Assembly (NCBI RefSeq): GCF_008923185.1
Contig: NZ_WBMT01000031.1
Span: forward strand, 79,870-143,869
Direction of reading: 5' to 3'
From: Actinomadura rudentiformis
Lineage (GTDB): Bacteria > Actinomycetota > Actinomycetes > Streptosporangiales > Streptosporangiaceae
Length of the DNA: 64,000 nt
Shown here: positions 31,759-40,498 of the stretch, in pieces
Layout of the letters: every line of letters begins with the position of its first letter
How positions within the stretch are numbered: the first letter of the stretch is position 1
The notes under the pieces: generated by a model
Databases searched by the model: none
What the model was told of the DNA's origin: nothing
The model's input: the letters and a program-made list of their open reading frames with translations, nothing else
Position numbers and translations under genes: made by a program

Positions 31759-33006
31759 GTGAACATCTCTCCTGTGCTGCGCGGGCTCGTCGTGACGACG
31801 GCGCTCGCGCTGGCGGCGACCGCCTGCTCGACCAAGGCCCCCGGCGGCGATGCCTCCGGCGGGGCGGTCAAGACCGGCCAGGGCGTCACCGACGGCACCA
31901 TCACCCTGGGCGTCCTCAGCGACCTGTCCAACGTGTTCGGGCCGCTCGGCCAGACCCTGGTGCAGGGCAACGAGCTGTACTTCAAGCAGCGCAACGCCAG
32001 CGGAGGCATCTGCGGCCGGCAGGTCAAGCTGGAGATCCGCGACCACGCCTACAACGTCCAGACGTCCGTCTCGCAGTTCTCCGAGCTGGAACCGAAGGCA
32101 CTGGGCTTCGTCCAGCTGCTCGGGTCGCCGATCGTCTCCGCGCTCGCACCGAAGATCGCCTCGACCAGGGCCGTCACCCTGCCCGCCACCTGGTCCACCG
32201 ACTGGCTGAGCAAGGACGGCCTGGTCATCGTCGGCAGCGCCTACCCGGTCGACATGATCAACGGCATCCAGTACCTCCTCGACGAAAAGAAGATCAAGAA
32301 GGGGGACACGCTCGGCCATGTCTACTTCGAGGGCGACTACGGCACCAACGCGCTGAAGGGCTCGCAGTACGCCGCCGAGAAGCTCGGCCTCAAGATCAAG
32401 CCGGTGCAGGTGGTGCCGTCCGCCACCGACCTGACCGCCCAGTTCAACGAACTGCGGTCCGGCGGCGACCCCCAGGCGATCCTGGTCAGCGCGGGTCCGC
32501 GCCAGACCGCCTCGATCGCCGGGCTCGCGGCCGGCTCGGGTCTGAAGACGCCGATCCTGGCGAACGGGCCCGGGTTCGACCCGGCCCTGCTCGCGACTCC
32601 GGTCGGCAAGACCCTGGCCGACAACCTCTACGTCGCGACCTCCTACGAGCCGTTCTCGGGCGGCAGCAAGCAGGCGCAGACCATCGCCACGCAGTACGGC
32701 ACCGCCTACCCCAACGGCAAGCCCACCAACATGGTCAACTACGGGTACGCCACCGCGGAGGTCATGGGCCAGGCGCTCGACCAGGCGTGCAAGGAGGGCG
32801 ACCTGACCCGTGACGGCCTCGCCAAGGCGATGCGTTCCCTCAACAAGGTCGAGACCGGCGTCATGCCCGCACTGGACCTGAGCGACGCCGCCAAGTTCCC
32901 CTCTACCAGCTCCTACATCAACCGCGTCGACCTCAAGGCCAAGGGCGGTCTCGTCGTGGCCAAGGAGCCGTTCACTTCCGACCTCACCGCCTCCTTCACC
33001 GGCTGA
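31759..33006 (+). CDS. Liv-type ABC transporter substrate-binding lipoprotein
   Basis: A 415-residue binding lipoprotein; the signal peptide ends in ATAC with the lipid Cys at 23. The mature start DGTITLGVLSDLSNVFGPLG is the LivK-type fold. It is the last gene of livFGHMK, 57 bases after livM, and is followed by a perfect hairpin terminator. Because it lies between the two halves of an aromatic catabolic cluster it probably captures a phenylpropanoid-type acid; related binding proteins elsewhere bind aromatic acids. It is clearly different in sequence from the binding protein at 1239-2435. Confidence 0.9.
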   Translation: MNISPVLRGLVVTTALALAATACSTKAPGGDASGGAVKTGQGVTDGTITLGVLSDLSNVFGPLGQTLVQGNELYFKQRNASGGICGRQVKLEIRDHAYNVQTSVSQFSELEPKALGFVQLLGSPIVSALAPKIASTRAVTLPATWSTDWLSKDGLVIVGSAYPVDMINGIQYLLDEKKIKKGDTLGHVYFEGDYGTNALKGSQYAAEKLGLKIKPVQVVPSATDLTAQFNELRSGGDPQAILVSAGPRQTASIAGLAAGSGLKTPILANGPGFDPALLATPVGKTLADNLYVATSYEPFSGGSKQAQTIATQYGTAYPNGKPTNMVNYGYATAEVMGQALDQACKEGDLTRDGLAKAMRSLNKVETGVMPALDLSDAAKFPSTSSYINRVDLKAKGGLVVAKEPFTSDLTASFTG

Positions 33007-33023
33007 GCCGCCTACCGAAAGCC

Positions 33024-33058
33024 TCAGGCCCGGCCCCGCGATGCGGGGCCGGGCCTGA
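33024..33058. terminator. Bidirectional terminator between liv operon and mhpB
   Basis: TCAGGCCCGGCCCCGC (33024-33039) and its exact reverse complement (33043-33058) form a perfect 16-bp stem with a three-base loop, between convergent genes. Confidence 0.85.
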
Positions 33059-33081
33059 AGTGCTGTGTTGTGTTTGGAACG

Positions 33082-34059
33082 TCAGCGGCGCCGGGCGGTC
33101 GCGACGGCGAATCCGGCAATCCACTCCGGCACGGGCTCGTAGAAACGGGACGTCATCTCGTACGCGCCGCCGGCGGCGAGCCCGGCGAACGCGGCGATCC
33201 AGGTGCGGACCTCGTGCGCCGAGCCACCGCCCTGCTCGCCCATCCACGCGACCGTCCAAGAGTCGAACGCGGCTAGGTCGCCACACTCCAGCAGGTCCAG
33301 CAGGTCGTTGTCCCAGCGGGGGTTGATGGGGATCATCTTCGCCGAACCGGCGGCGTAGTCCCGGCCGGCCTGGATGACGCGTTCCTCCCCGCGGGCACGC
33401 TGCTCGGCGGTCGGCGGGTGGCCCTCGATCAGCGCGTCGGCGACGCGCGGCGGGGCGCCGTCCAGCACCGGAACCGGCGGGTCGTGCGACAAGCCGCCCG
33501 ACCCGAGGAACAACACCCGCGTGCCGAGCCCGGCGGCGGCCCGGCCCAGCGCCGTGCCCAGCGCCCTGATCCGGCTGACCGGCCCGAGCGGCGTGGCGAC
33601 GCCGTTGACGAAGACCGGGACGACCGGCACCCGGTCGATCCCGCCGAACAGCACCTCCAGCGGCTGGGCGAAACCGTGGTCGACGGTCATGCGCGCGGAC
33701 ACCGTCAAGTCCACGTCCTGGTCCAGGACGCTTTCGGCCAGGGCCCTGGCCGCGGCCGAGTCGACCGACAGGGGACCCGATGACGAGCCGAAGTCACCGA
33801 CCGCATGCGCCTCGGTGGCCAGGCAGAACGGCGGCATCTCCTTGTAGAAGAACCCGTTGTAGTGGTCCGGGGCGAACAGCACGACCAGCTCCGGGTCGAA
33901 GTCCCGGACGAAGTCGCGGGCGCCGGAGACCGCGGCCTCCACGCGCTCCAGCACCTCGGGAGCGGGATCGTTCTTGCCGATCAAGGGCGAGTGGGAGAGC
34001 CCGACGGCGGCGATGTCCAGGCTGCTCCCGCTGTTCATACTGCTCCCGCTGATGGTCAT
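33082..34059 (-). CDS. mhpB: 2,3-dihydroxyphenylpropionate 1,2-dioxygenase-type extradiol dioxygenase
   Basis: A 325-residue class III (LigB-superfamily) extradiol dioxygenase that opens the catechol ring next to the hydroxyls. Features matching MhpB: AAVGLSHSPLIGKNDP at the N-terminus (iron-ligand His), VVLFAPDHYNGFFYKEMPPFC, and a GGLSHDPPVP motif. Length fits MhpB (about 314) plus a short Ser/Gly-rich start. The ATG at 34059 overlaps the stop of the upstream reductase gene. Substrate preference for 2,3-dihydroxyphenylpropionate or its cinnamate analogue is inferred from family and neighbours. Confidence 0.92.
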   Translation of the reverse strand: MTISGSSMNSGSSLDIAAVGLSHSPLIGKNDPAPEVLERVEAAVSGARDFVRDFDPELVVLFAPDHYNGFFYKEMPPFCLATEAHAVGDFGSSSGPLSVDSAAARALAESVLDQDVDLTVSARMTVDHGFAQPLEVLFGGIDRVPVVPVFVNGVATPLGPVSRIRALGTALGRAAAGLGTRVLFLGSGGLSHDPPVPVLDGAPPRVADALIEGHPPTAEQRARGEERVIQAGRDYAAGSAKMIPINPRWDNDLLDLLECGDLAAFDSWTVAWMGEQGGGSAHEVRTWIAAFAGLAAGGAYEMTSRFYEPVPEWIAGFAVATARRR

Positions 34060-35045
34060 GAGATTCCCTCGGAGTCGTCCGGACGGATGATGATCTTGCC
34101 GGTGACGCTGCCGTCGATCATGAGCTGGAAGCCCTTGTGGATCTCGGTGAGCGGCAGGGCGCGGTCGATGACCGGCCGCACCCCGGTGGCGTCCATCATC
34201 CGGAGCAGGGCGACGAGCTCGGCGCGGGTGCACCCGGTCGAACCGAGCACCCGCAGCTGCTGGTAGAAGATCCGGTTGAGATCGGCGAACGGCGCGGGCC
34301 CGCTGGTGGCCCCGGCGATCACGATGGCACCGCCCGGCTTGAGCGCCTTCATGGAGTGCGACCAGGTCGCCTCACCGACCGTCTCGATCACCACGTCCAC
34401 CCGTTCCGGCAGCCGCTCACCGGTCGCCAGCGCGGCGCGGGCACCCCAGGCGAGGGCCTCGGCGCGCTTGGTCTCGCTGCGGCTGGTGGCGTACACGACG
34501 GCGCCCGCGGCGGCGGCCAGCTTGATCGCTGCGGAGGCGACGCCGCCGCCGGCCCCCTGCACCAGCACCCGGTCCCCGGCACGGATCTTCGCCTGCGTGA
34601 AGAGCATCCGGTAGGCGGTGCCCCAGGCCACCGGCAGGGACGCCGCCTCGTCGAACGACAGCCAGGACGGTTTCGGGACGAGATTGGCGGTGGGCACGGT
34701 GATGTACTCGGCGAAGGCGCCGTCGTGCCGTTCCGACAGGAGCGCCCGCCCCGGGTCGAGGGTGACGTCGCCGCCGCCGGCCTCGGAGTCGCCGAGCACC
34801 GGATGGACGATCACCTCCCGGCCGTCCTCGTCGAACCCCGCCGCGTCACACCCGAGAACGATCGGGAGCTGCTCGGCCGGATGCCCCACCCCGCGGAGCG
34901 TCCACAGATCGTGCATGTTGAGCGATGAGGCCACGACTCTCACCAGGGACCAGCCGGGACGCAGGCCGGGGACGGGCGCGTCCCGCAGCACCAGCCCGGA
35001 CAGCGGGTCGGTGCTGCTCTGGGAGATGGCGGTTGCTGTCAGCAT
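34056..35045 (-). CDS. MDR-family quinone oxidoreductase / zinc-type alcohol dehydrogenase-like
   Basis: A 329-residue medium-chain reductase. The GroES-like N-terminal half includes VVASSLNMHDLWTLRGVG; the Rossmann domain has VLVQGAGGGVASAAIKLAAAAGA. Catalytic-zinc cysteines are not evident at the usual places, which favours a quinone-oxidoreductase or enoyl-reductase role. Its partner mhpB overlaps it downstream, and it is divergent from the dioxygenase alpha gene. It might reduce a side-chain double bond (cinnamate versus phenylpropionate) or a quinone formed from catechols; both are guesses. Confidence 0.82.
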   Translation of the reverse strand: MLTATAISQSSTDPLSGLVLRDAPVPGLRPGWSLVRVVASSLNMHDLWTLRGVGHPAEQLPIVLGCDAAGFDEDGREVIVHPVLGDSEAGGGDVTLDPGRALLSERHDGAFAEYITVPTANLVPKPSWLSFDEAASLPVAWGTAYRMLFTQAKIRAGDRVLVQGAGGGVASAAIKLAAAAGAVVYATSRSETKRAEALAWGARAALATGERLPERVDVVIETVGEATWSHSMKALKPGGAIVIAGATSGPAPFADLNRIFYQQLRVLGSTGCTRAELVALLRMMDATGVRPVIDRALPLTEIHKGFQLMIDGSVTGKIIIRPDDSEGIS

Positions 35046-35054
35046 GACCCGAGC

Positions 35055-35103
35055 GTGCCGATGACCGGCCCGAGGTCACAGTCCGTGTTCCGTTGTGCGG
35101 CAC
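35055..35103. promoter_or_regulatory. Two 17-bp operator-like sites in the divergent dioxygenase promoter
   Basis: GTTCCG-N5-CGGCAC at 35087-35103 has the same arms as the site at 27973-27989. GTGCCG-N5-CGGCCC at 35055-35071 matches the second site there at 10 of 12 arm positions. The pair is spaced 32 bases apart between divergent start codons. Confidence 0.65.
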
Positions 35104-35136
35104 AAGCGCTTTGGGGGGATCGGCCCGGTCGCTTCG

Positions 35137-36486
35137 ATGAGCGGTATGAGCTCCTCAACCGAACCCGCCACGGTCACACCGCGCGGTGCCCTGCGGCGCC
35201 CGGCGGAGCTGGCCCGGACCGTCGACGTCAGCGGGCTGGTCGACACCGAGGGCGGCCTGCTGGACCGCGCGGTCTTCACCGACGAGACGGTGTACCGGCA
35301 GGAGATGCGCCGGGTCTTCGCGCCGAGCTGGCTCTTCCTGGCGCACACCGACCAGTTCCACCGCCCGGGTGACTTCTTCACCACCTGGATGGGCGAGGAC
35401 CCGGTGATCGTCACCATGGACAGGAACCGGCGGATCCGGGCCTATCTGAACTCCTGCCGCCACCGCGGCGCCCGCGTCTGCCGGGCGGACTTCGGCACCA
35501 CCCGCAACTTCACCTGCACCTACCACGGGTGGTCGTTCAATCTGGAGGGCGGCCTGGTCAGCGTGCCCAACCGGGAGGGCTATCCCGACTCGTTCGACAC
35601 CGGGCAGTGGGGGCTGGTCGAGGTCCCGCACGTGGAGACCTACCGCGGGTTGATCTTCGGCACCTGGAACCCGGCGCCGGTGCCGCTGCGGGAGTCGCTG
35701 GGCGACATGGCCTGGTACATGGACGCGATGCTCGACCACGACGAGAAGGGCACCGTGGTCGTCGGCGGCATCCACAAATGGATGCTGGAGGGCAACTGGA
35801 AACTCGCGGCCGAGCAGTTCGCCACCGACTGGTACCACGTGAACATGAGCCACGCCTCGGCGCTGATGGTGCTGGCTCCGGCGGGCAAGAAGCCCAAGCA
35901 GGAGATCGTCCACCGGGCCGGCCGGCAGTACGTCGGCGCGAACGGGCACGGCGCCGGTTTCCCCGTCCATCCCAAGAACCGGTTCGACGACGGGACGGTC
36001 CACGAATGGACGGACTACGACGCGCTGCGCGAACGCCTCGGTGACGCACGGGTGGAGGGGCCGCTGACCAACGGGCACGCGACGGTCTTCCCGAACTTCT
36101 CCTACCTGCCGGTCAACGGCTCGATCCGGATCTGGCACCCCAAGGGGCCCGACCGGATGGAGGTGTGGGCGTGGACGATCGTCGACGCGTCCATGCCGGA
36201 GGAGATCCGCGAGGCCCAGCGCCTGTACAACCTGCGGACCTTCGGCCCCAGCGGGGTCTTCGAGCAGGACGACGGCGAGAACTGGAGCGAGGTCCAGGGC
36301 ACCGCCGGCGGCTTCATGGCCAACCGCGTCGCCCTCAACTACCAGATGGGTCTGGGCGGCGAACGTGAGGACGGCCGCCACCCCGGCACGACCAGCGAGC
36401 TGTACAGCGACGCCGCGGGCCGGTCCTTCTACGCGCACTGGCGCACCTTGATGAACACCCCCGCCTGGCACGAGGAGCACGCATGA
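35137..36486 (+). CDS. hcaE: Rieske aromatic ring-hydroxylating dioxygenase, alpha subunit
   Basis: A 449-residue catalytic subunit adding both atoms of O2 to an aromatic ring, giving a cis-dihydrodiol. The Rieske [2Fe-2S] ligands are Cys107-x-His109 and Cys127-x2-His130. The mononuclear iron ligands include His234 and His239, with the bridging Asp231 in DWYHVNMSH. The C-terminal domain includes FPNFSYLPVNGSIRIWHPKGP. The start at 35137 is the best guess (35146 is an alternative); the longest form would run into the operator. It is followed without gaps by ferredoxin, reductase and beta-subunit genes, the four-component set of HcaEFCD-type phenylpropionate/cinnamate dioxygenase. The exact substrate is inferred from the whole cluster. 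Confidence 0.92.
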   Translation: MSGMSSSTEPATVTPRGALRRPAELARTVDVSGLVDTEGGLLDRAVFTDETVYRQEMRRVFAPSWLFLAHTDQFHRPGDFFTTWMGEDPVIVTMDRNRRIRAYLNSCRHRGARVCRADFGTTRNFTCTYHGWSFNLEGGLVSVPNREGYPDSFDTGQWGLVEVPHVETYRGLIFGTWNPAPVPLRESLGDMAWYMDAMLDHDEKGTVVVGGIHKWMLEGNWKLAAEQFATDWYHVNMSHASALMVLAPAGKKPKQEIVHRAGRQYVGANGHGAGFPVHPKNRFDDGTVHEWTDYDALRERLGDARVEGPLTNGHATVFPNFSYLPVNGSIRIWHPKGPDRMEVWAWTIVDASMPEEIREAQRLYNLRTFGPSGVFEQDDGENWSEVQGTAGGFMANRVALNYQMGLGGEREDGRHPGTTSELYSDAAGRSFYAHWRTLMNTPAWHEEHA

Positions 36487-36818
36487 GCCTGGGCATCCGG
36501 GTCGCCGCCCTGGACGACATCCCGATCGGCGAGGGCCTCGCCGTGGACAGGAGCGTCACCGGCACCGACGACGACATCGCGCTGCTGCGCGACACCGACG
36601 GCACCGTCTGGGCGCTGGACGACACCTGTACGCACGAGACCGCCTCCCTGGCCGAGGGCTGGGTCGAGGACGGCTGCGTCGAATGCCCCCTGCACACCAG
36701 CAGGTTCTGTCTCAAGGATGGTGCCGTCCAGGGACTCCCCGCGACCGAGGACGCCCGCCCGCACCGGGTCGAGGTCCGCGACGGCGAGGTCTTTCTGTTC
36801 CCCGGAGAGGCCCCCTGA
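36483..36818 (+). CDS. hcaC: Rieske-type ferredoxin of the dioxygenase
   Basis: A 111-residue small [2Fe-2S] electron carrier. The Rieske ligands are Cys49-x-His51 (DTCTHETASLAEG) and Cys68-x2-His71 (CPLHTSRFCL). It overlaps the alpha-subunit gene by four bases (ATGA) and passes electrons from the following reductase to the oxygenase. Length and motif match HcaC/BphA3-type ferredoxins. Confidence 0.93.
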   Translation: MSLGIRVAALDDIPIGEGLAVDRSVTGTDDDIALLRDTDGTVWALDDTCTHETASLAEGWVEDGCVECPLHTSRFCLKDGAVQGLPATEDARPHRVEVRDGEVFLFPGEAP

Positions 36819-36819
36819 C

Positions 36820-38091
36820 ATGGAGCTTCGGCGCACTGATTGCGAGCTTCGGCGAATCGTGATCGTCGGGGGCGGAGTCGCGGGCGTCAGCACCGCCGCC
36901 GCCCTGCGGTCCGGCGGTTACGACGGGGAGCTCACCCTTGTGGACGCCGGCGAGTTCCCCTATGACCGGCCCCCGCTGTCCAAGGACTTCCTCACCGGCG
37001 TCAAGGACCTCACAGACCTCGCCCTCCAGCCTCCGGATTGGTACGACGCCCAGTCGATCAGGCTGCTCGCCAAGACCATGGTCGCGGCGATCCAGCCTTC
37101 CTCGGGGACGGTGGAACTGGCCGGCGGGAAAGTCTTGCAGGCGGATCGGGTGGTCCTGGCGACAGGCGGGGGAGCCGCCCGCCCGCCGATCCCCGGCCTG
37201 GACGACCACCGCGTCCACGTCCTGCGGACCGCAGAGGACGCCGAACGTCTGCGCTCAGCGCTGGTTCCCGGGGCGCGTTTGCTGGTGGTGGGAGCGGGTC
37301 TGATCGGCGCCGAGACGGCGGCGACCGCGGCAGGCCTGGGCTGCGACGTCGTCCTGGTCGACCCGGTCAGCCCTCCGCTGACCGCCGCCGTCGGGCCGCT
37401 GATGGCCTCCTGGCTGCACGAGATGCACACCCGGCGTGGCGTGACGACCGTCCAGGCGACGGTCGAGGCGTTCTCCGCCCACTCCCACGGGCTGGCCGCA
37501 CAGCTGTCGGGCGAAGACGCGCCGCGAGTGTTCGACGCGGTCGTGCTGGGTGTCGGCATGACTCCCTCGACCGGGTTGGCGGAGGCCGCCGGGCTGGAGT
37601 GCGATGGCGGGATCGTGGTCGACGCGGGGCAGACCACCTCGCATCCGGCCGTGCTCGCGGTCGGCGACCCGACCCGCCGGCGGGTGAACGGCCTGCTCAT
37701 GCGCCGGGCCGAGCACTGGGAGGCCGCCCAGTACGACGGCAAGCGCGCGGCGGCCACGCTGCTCGGCGCCACAGTGCCCCGCCCCGCCGCCTTTTGGTTC
37801 TGGACCGACCGGCACGGCGTCCACGTCGAGGTCGTCGGCGAGATGGCGAAGGCGACCAGTGCCGTTGTCCGCGGGGAACCCGCGGAGGGCGGCCGGTTCT
37901 CGGTGTTCGGCCTGCTCGACGGGCGCGTGGTCGCCGCAGCGGCGGTCGACGACTCCGCGGCCGTCCGCGCCGCCCGCCGAATGATCGACCGCGGTGTCCC
38001 GGCCGACGCCGGCGCACTGGCCGACCCCGCGACCGATCTGCGCGCCCTCCTGCGCCGGCGACCGGAACCCACCGCCGCGGCCGTGCCGTAG
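36820..38091 (+). CDS. hcaD: Ferredoxin-NAD(P)H reductase of the dioxygenase (BphA4/HcaD type)
   Basis: A 423-residue FAD enzyme. It shows the FAD-binding GGGVAGVSTAAALR at the N-terminus, PYDRPPLSKDFL (hallmark of this reductase family), a second Rossmann motif VVGAGLIGAETAATAAGLG near residue 155, and a TTSHPAVLAVGD flavin motif. The C-terminal ~100 residues are the dimer/ferredoxin interface. ATG 36820 lies one base after the ferredoxin stop with GGAGAGG upstream. It delivers NADH electrons to the ferredoxin. Confidence 0.92.
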   Translation: MELRRTDCELRRIVIVGGGVAGVSTAAALRSGGYDGELTLVDAGEFPYDRPPLSKDFLTGVKDLTDLALQPPDWYDAQSIRLLAKTMVAAIQPSSGTVELAGGKVLQADRVVLATGGGAARPPIPGLDDHRVHVLRTAEDAERLRSALVPGARLLVVGAGLIGAETAATAAGLGCDVVLVDPVSPPLTAAVGPLMASWLHEMHTRRGVTTVQATVEAFSAHSHGLAAQLSGEDAPRVFDAVVLGVGMTPSTGLAEAAGLECDGGIVVDAGQTTSHPAVLAVGDPTRRRVNGLLMRRAEHWEAAQYDGKRAAATLLGATVPRPAAFWFWTDRHGVHVEVVGEMAKATSAVVRGEPAEGGRFSVFGLLDGRVVAAAAVDDSAAVRAARRMIDRGVPADAGALADPATDLRALLRRRPEPTAAAVP

Positions 38092-38117
38092 AGCTTGAGA
38101 AGGGATCGAATGACACC

Positions 38118-38696
38118 GTGAGCATCACCACCTCCGTGAACGGCCGGCGCAGCCGGGCGGGGCTGCTCGCCGACCGCGACCTGCACTTCGAGGTCGAGCA
38201 GTTCTACTTCCGCGAGGCCGAACTCCTCGACGACGGCCGCTACGCCGACTGGCTCGACCTGCTCGCCGACGACCTGGACTACTGGATGCCGACCCGTACC
38301 AACCGGCTGCGGCGCCAGCAGGCCTTCGCCGTCGCGGCGCGCGGCGAGGCGGCGTTCTACGACGAGACGAAGGAGAGCCTGGCCTGGCGGATCCGCCGGT
38401 TCGACTCCGGCATGGCCTGGGCCGAGGACCCGCCGTCCCGGACCCGCCATCTGATCACCAACGTGGTCGCCCGCCACGTCGACCCCGGCGAGCACTCCGG
38501 GTTCACCGAGGACGACCTGCTGGTGAAGTCGGCGTTCCTCGTCTATCGCAACCGGCTGGAACGGGAGGAGAACGTGTTCGCCGGCGGCCGCACCGACGTG
38601 CTCCGGAGGACGCCGGACGGGCTGCTGGTCGCGCGCAGGACGATCCTGCTCGACCAGAACGTCCTCATGTCCAAGAACATCTCCACCTTCTTCTGA
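38118..38696 (+). CDS. hcaF: Aromatic ring-hydroxylating dioxygenase, beta subunit
   Basis: A 192-residue small subunit of the SnoaL-like/cone fold. Characteristic segments are EVEQFYFREAELLDDGRYADWLDLLADDLDYWMP and RTRHLITNVVARH, then ENVFAGGRTDVLRR and the LLDQNVLMSKNISTFF end typical of HcaF/BphA2. It starts at GTG 38118, 26 bases after the reductase. It stabilises the alpha3-beta3 hexamer. The gene order alpha-ferredoxin-reductase-beta differs from E. coli hcaEFCBD. Confidence 0.9.
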   Translation: MSITTSVNGRRSRAGLLADRDLHFEVEQFYFREAELLDDGRYADWLDLLADDLDYWMPTRTNRLRRQQAFAVAARGEAAFYDETKESLAWRIRRFDSGMAWAEDPPSRTRHLITNVVARHVDPGEHSGFTEDDLLVKSAFLVYRNRLEREENVFAGGRTDVLRRTPDGLLVARRTILLDQNVLMSKNISTFF

Positions 38697-38740
38697 TCTT
38701 GATCCCGACTCTCCGATCTCTGACTCTCCGAGGATGCGCT

Positions 38741-39607
38741 GTGATCGTCACTGGTACCGAACTGCCGACCGCCCAGCACGTGGTGCCGACCTCGCTGGGG
38801 GAGATCGCCGTCACCGAGATCGGTGACGGCCCGGTCCTGGTGATGCTGCACGGCGGCGGACCGGGCGCGTCCGGGGTCGGCAACTACCACCAGAACCTGC
38901 CGGCGCTGGCGTCCCGGTTCCGGGTGGTGCTGCCCGACCAGCCGGGCTTCGGCGGCAGCTACCGGCCCACCGAGGCCGACCTGGACGCCCGGTCGATCAC
39001 CGAGATCACCGTGGACGCCCTGTTCCAGGCGCTGGACGCCCTCGGCATCGACACGTTCCACCTGCTCGGGAACAGCCTCGGCGGCGCCGCCGCGATCGCG
39101 ATGGCGCAGGCCCGCCCCGATCGCGTCGCAGGACTGGTCCTCATGGCGCCCGGCGGCGGCTGGCTGCCCTTCGGCCCCACCCCGACCGAAGGCCAGAAGG
39201 AGATGTTCCGCTACTACAACGCCGGCGGCCCGTCGGAGAAGAAGATGGCGGCGTTCATCCGCGCCATGGTCTTCGACCACAAGCAGTTCGGGGAGGACGT
39301 CGTGCGGGCCCGGTACGAGGCGTCCCTGGACGAGAGCCACATCGCCTTCTATCACCGGTACAACGCCGCGTTCGCCAAGCGGCACGGCATGGACCCGCTC
39401 TGGCGCGACCTCCACAGGATCAAGGCGCCGACCCTGCTGCTGTGGGGGCGCGACGACCGCACCATCACCCTCGACGGTGCCCAGATCATGCTCAAGCAGA
39501 TCCGGAACGTCCAGCTGCATGTGTTCGGCAACTGCGGCCACTGGGTCCAGTTGGAGCGGCAGCAGGACTTCGAGCGTCTCGTCACCGACTTCCTGGCTGG
39601 CCTGTGA
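38741..39607 (+). CDS. mhpC: Meta-cleavage product hydrolase (MhpC/BphD family)
   Basis: A 288-residue alpha/beta hydrolase that cuts the carbon-carbon bond of the ring-opened product, yielding 2-hydroxypentadienoate plus a short diacid (succinate or fumarate if the substrate is a phenylpropanoid). Oxyanion motif LHGGGPGASG, nucleophile Ser112 in GNSLGG, acid Asp in WGRDDRT and catalytic His in NCGHWVQLE are all present. I use GTG 38741 with GAGG upstream; an in-frame ATG at 38699 adds fourteen unconserved residues. Its stop overlaps the next start. Confidence 0.92.
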   Translation: MIVTGTELPTAQHVVPTSLGEIAVTEIGDGPVLVMLHGGGPGASGVGNYHQNLPALASRFRVVLPDQPGFGGSYRPTEADLDARSITEITVDALFQALDALGIDTFHLLGNSLGGAAAIAMAQARPDRVAGLVLMAPGGGWLPFGPTPTEGQKEMFRYYNAGGPSEKKMAAFIRAMVFDHKQFGEDVVRARYEASLDESHIAFYHRYNAAFAKRHGMDPLWRDLHRIKAPTLLLWGRDDRTITLDGAQIMLKQIRNVQLHVFGNCGHWVQLERQQDFERLVTDFLAGL

Positions 39608-40458
39608 TGGCGGGCGGGTCTGGCGCTACGGGCTGGCTGGCGGGGTACACGGCCCTCATCACCGGCGGAGGATCCGGCATCGGCCGTGCCGTCGCCCACC
39701 GCTTCGTCGCCGAGGGCGCCTCGGTGGCGATCTACGGGCGGGATCCGGAGGCCCTGAGCAAGGCCGTCGCGGACTCGCCCGATCCCGACCGCACACACGC
39801 CATCGAGGGCGACGTCCGCGACTCCGAACGGCTGCACGAGGCCGTCGCCGAGACCGTCGACCGGTTCGGCGGGCTCGACACCCTGGTCGCCAACGCCGGC
39901 ATCTGGGACTACCAGCGCCAGCTCACCCGGCTCACCGGCGCCGAGCTCGCCGCGACGTTCGACGAGCTCTTCGCGGTCAACGTCAAGGGCTACCTGCTGG
40001 CCGCCGAGGCCGCCTGGCGCGAGCTGGTGAAGACCCGCGGCAGCATCGTCATGACGCTGTCGAACGCGTCCTTCTACGTCAACGGCGGCGGGCCCGTCTA
40101 CACCGCCAGCAAGCACGCCTGCCTCGGTCTCATGCGCGAACTCGCGTACGAGCTCGCCCCCAAGGTCAGGGTCAACGGCGTGGCCTGCGGCGGCATGAAC
40201 ACCGACCTGCGCGGCCCGGCGGCGCTCGCCCTCGACGGCCGCTCGATCAGCGCCTCCTTCGCGAGGAAGAAGCCGGATTCGCCGCCGCCGGCCATCCCGC
40301 TGCACGACTCCAGCACCGATCCTGCCGACTTCACCGGCTCCTACGTCCTCCTGGCCTCGCGGGAGCAGAGCGGCCCCGTCACCGGCCAGGCCATCTCCGT
40401 CGACGGCGGCATAGGGGTGCGGGGTTTCGCCACTCCCGCCGGCGGCGACCACCTCTGA
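39607..40458 (+). CDS. hcaB: cis-Dihydrodiol dehydrogenase, SDR family
   Basis: A 283-residue short-chain dehydrogenase. NAD-binding TGGGSGIGRAVAHRF near residue 19, NAG in LVANAGIWDYQ, catalytic Ser in the LSNASFY segment, and Tyr-x3-Lys in YTASKHA. LVANAGIWDY is a feature of BphB/HcaB-type diol dehydrogenases. It oxidises the dioxygenase product back to an aromatic catechol with release of NADH, linking dioxygenase and MhpB. Its ATG overlaps the hydrolase stop by one base. Confidence 0.92.
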   Translation: MAGGSGATGWLAGYTALITGGGSGIGRAVAHRFVAEGASVAIYGRDPEALSKAVADSPDPDRTHAIEGDVRDSERLHEAVAETVDRFGGLDTLVANAGIWDYQRQLTRLTGAELAATFDELFAVNVKGYLLAAEAAWRELVKTRGSIVMTLSNASFYVNGGGPVYTASKHACLGLMRELAYELAPKVRVNGVACGGMNTDLRGPAALALDGRSISASFARKKPDSPPPAIPLHDSSTDPADFTGSYVLLASREQSGPVTGQAISVDGGIGVRGFATPAGGDHL

Positions 40459-40498
40459 GCCACCTTCTGTGCCACCTTCCGAGCCCAAGGAAACCGCG

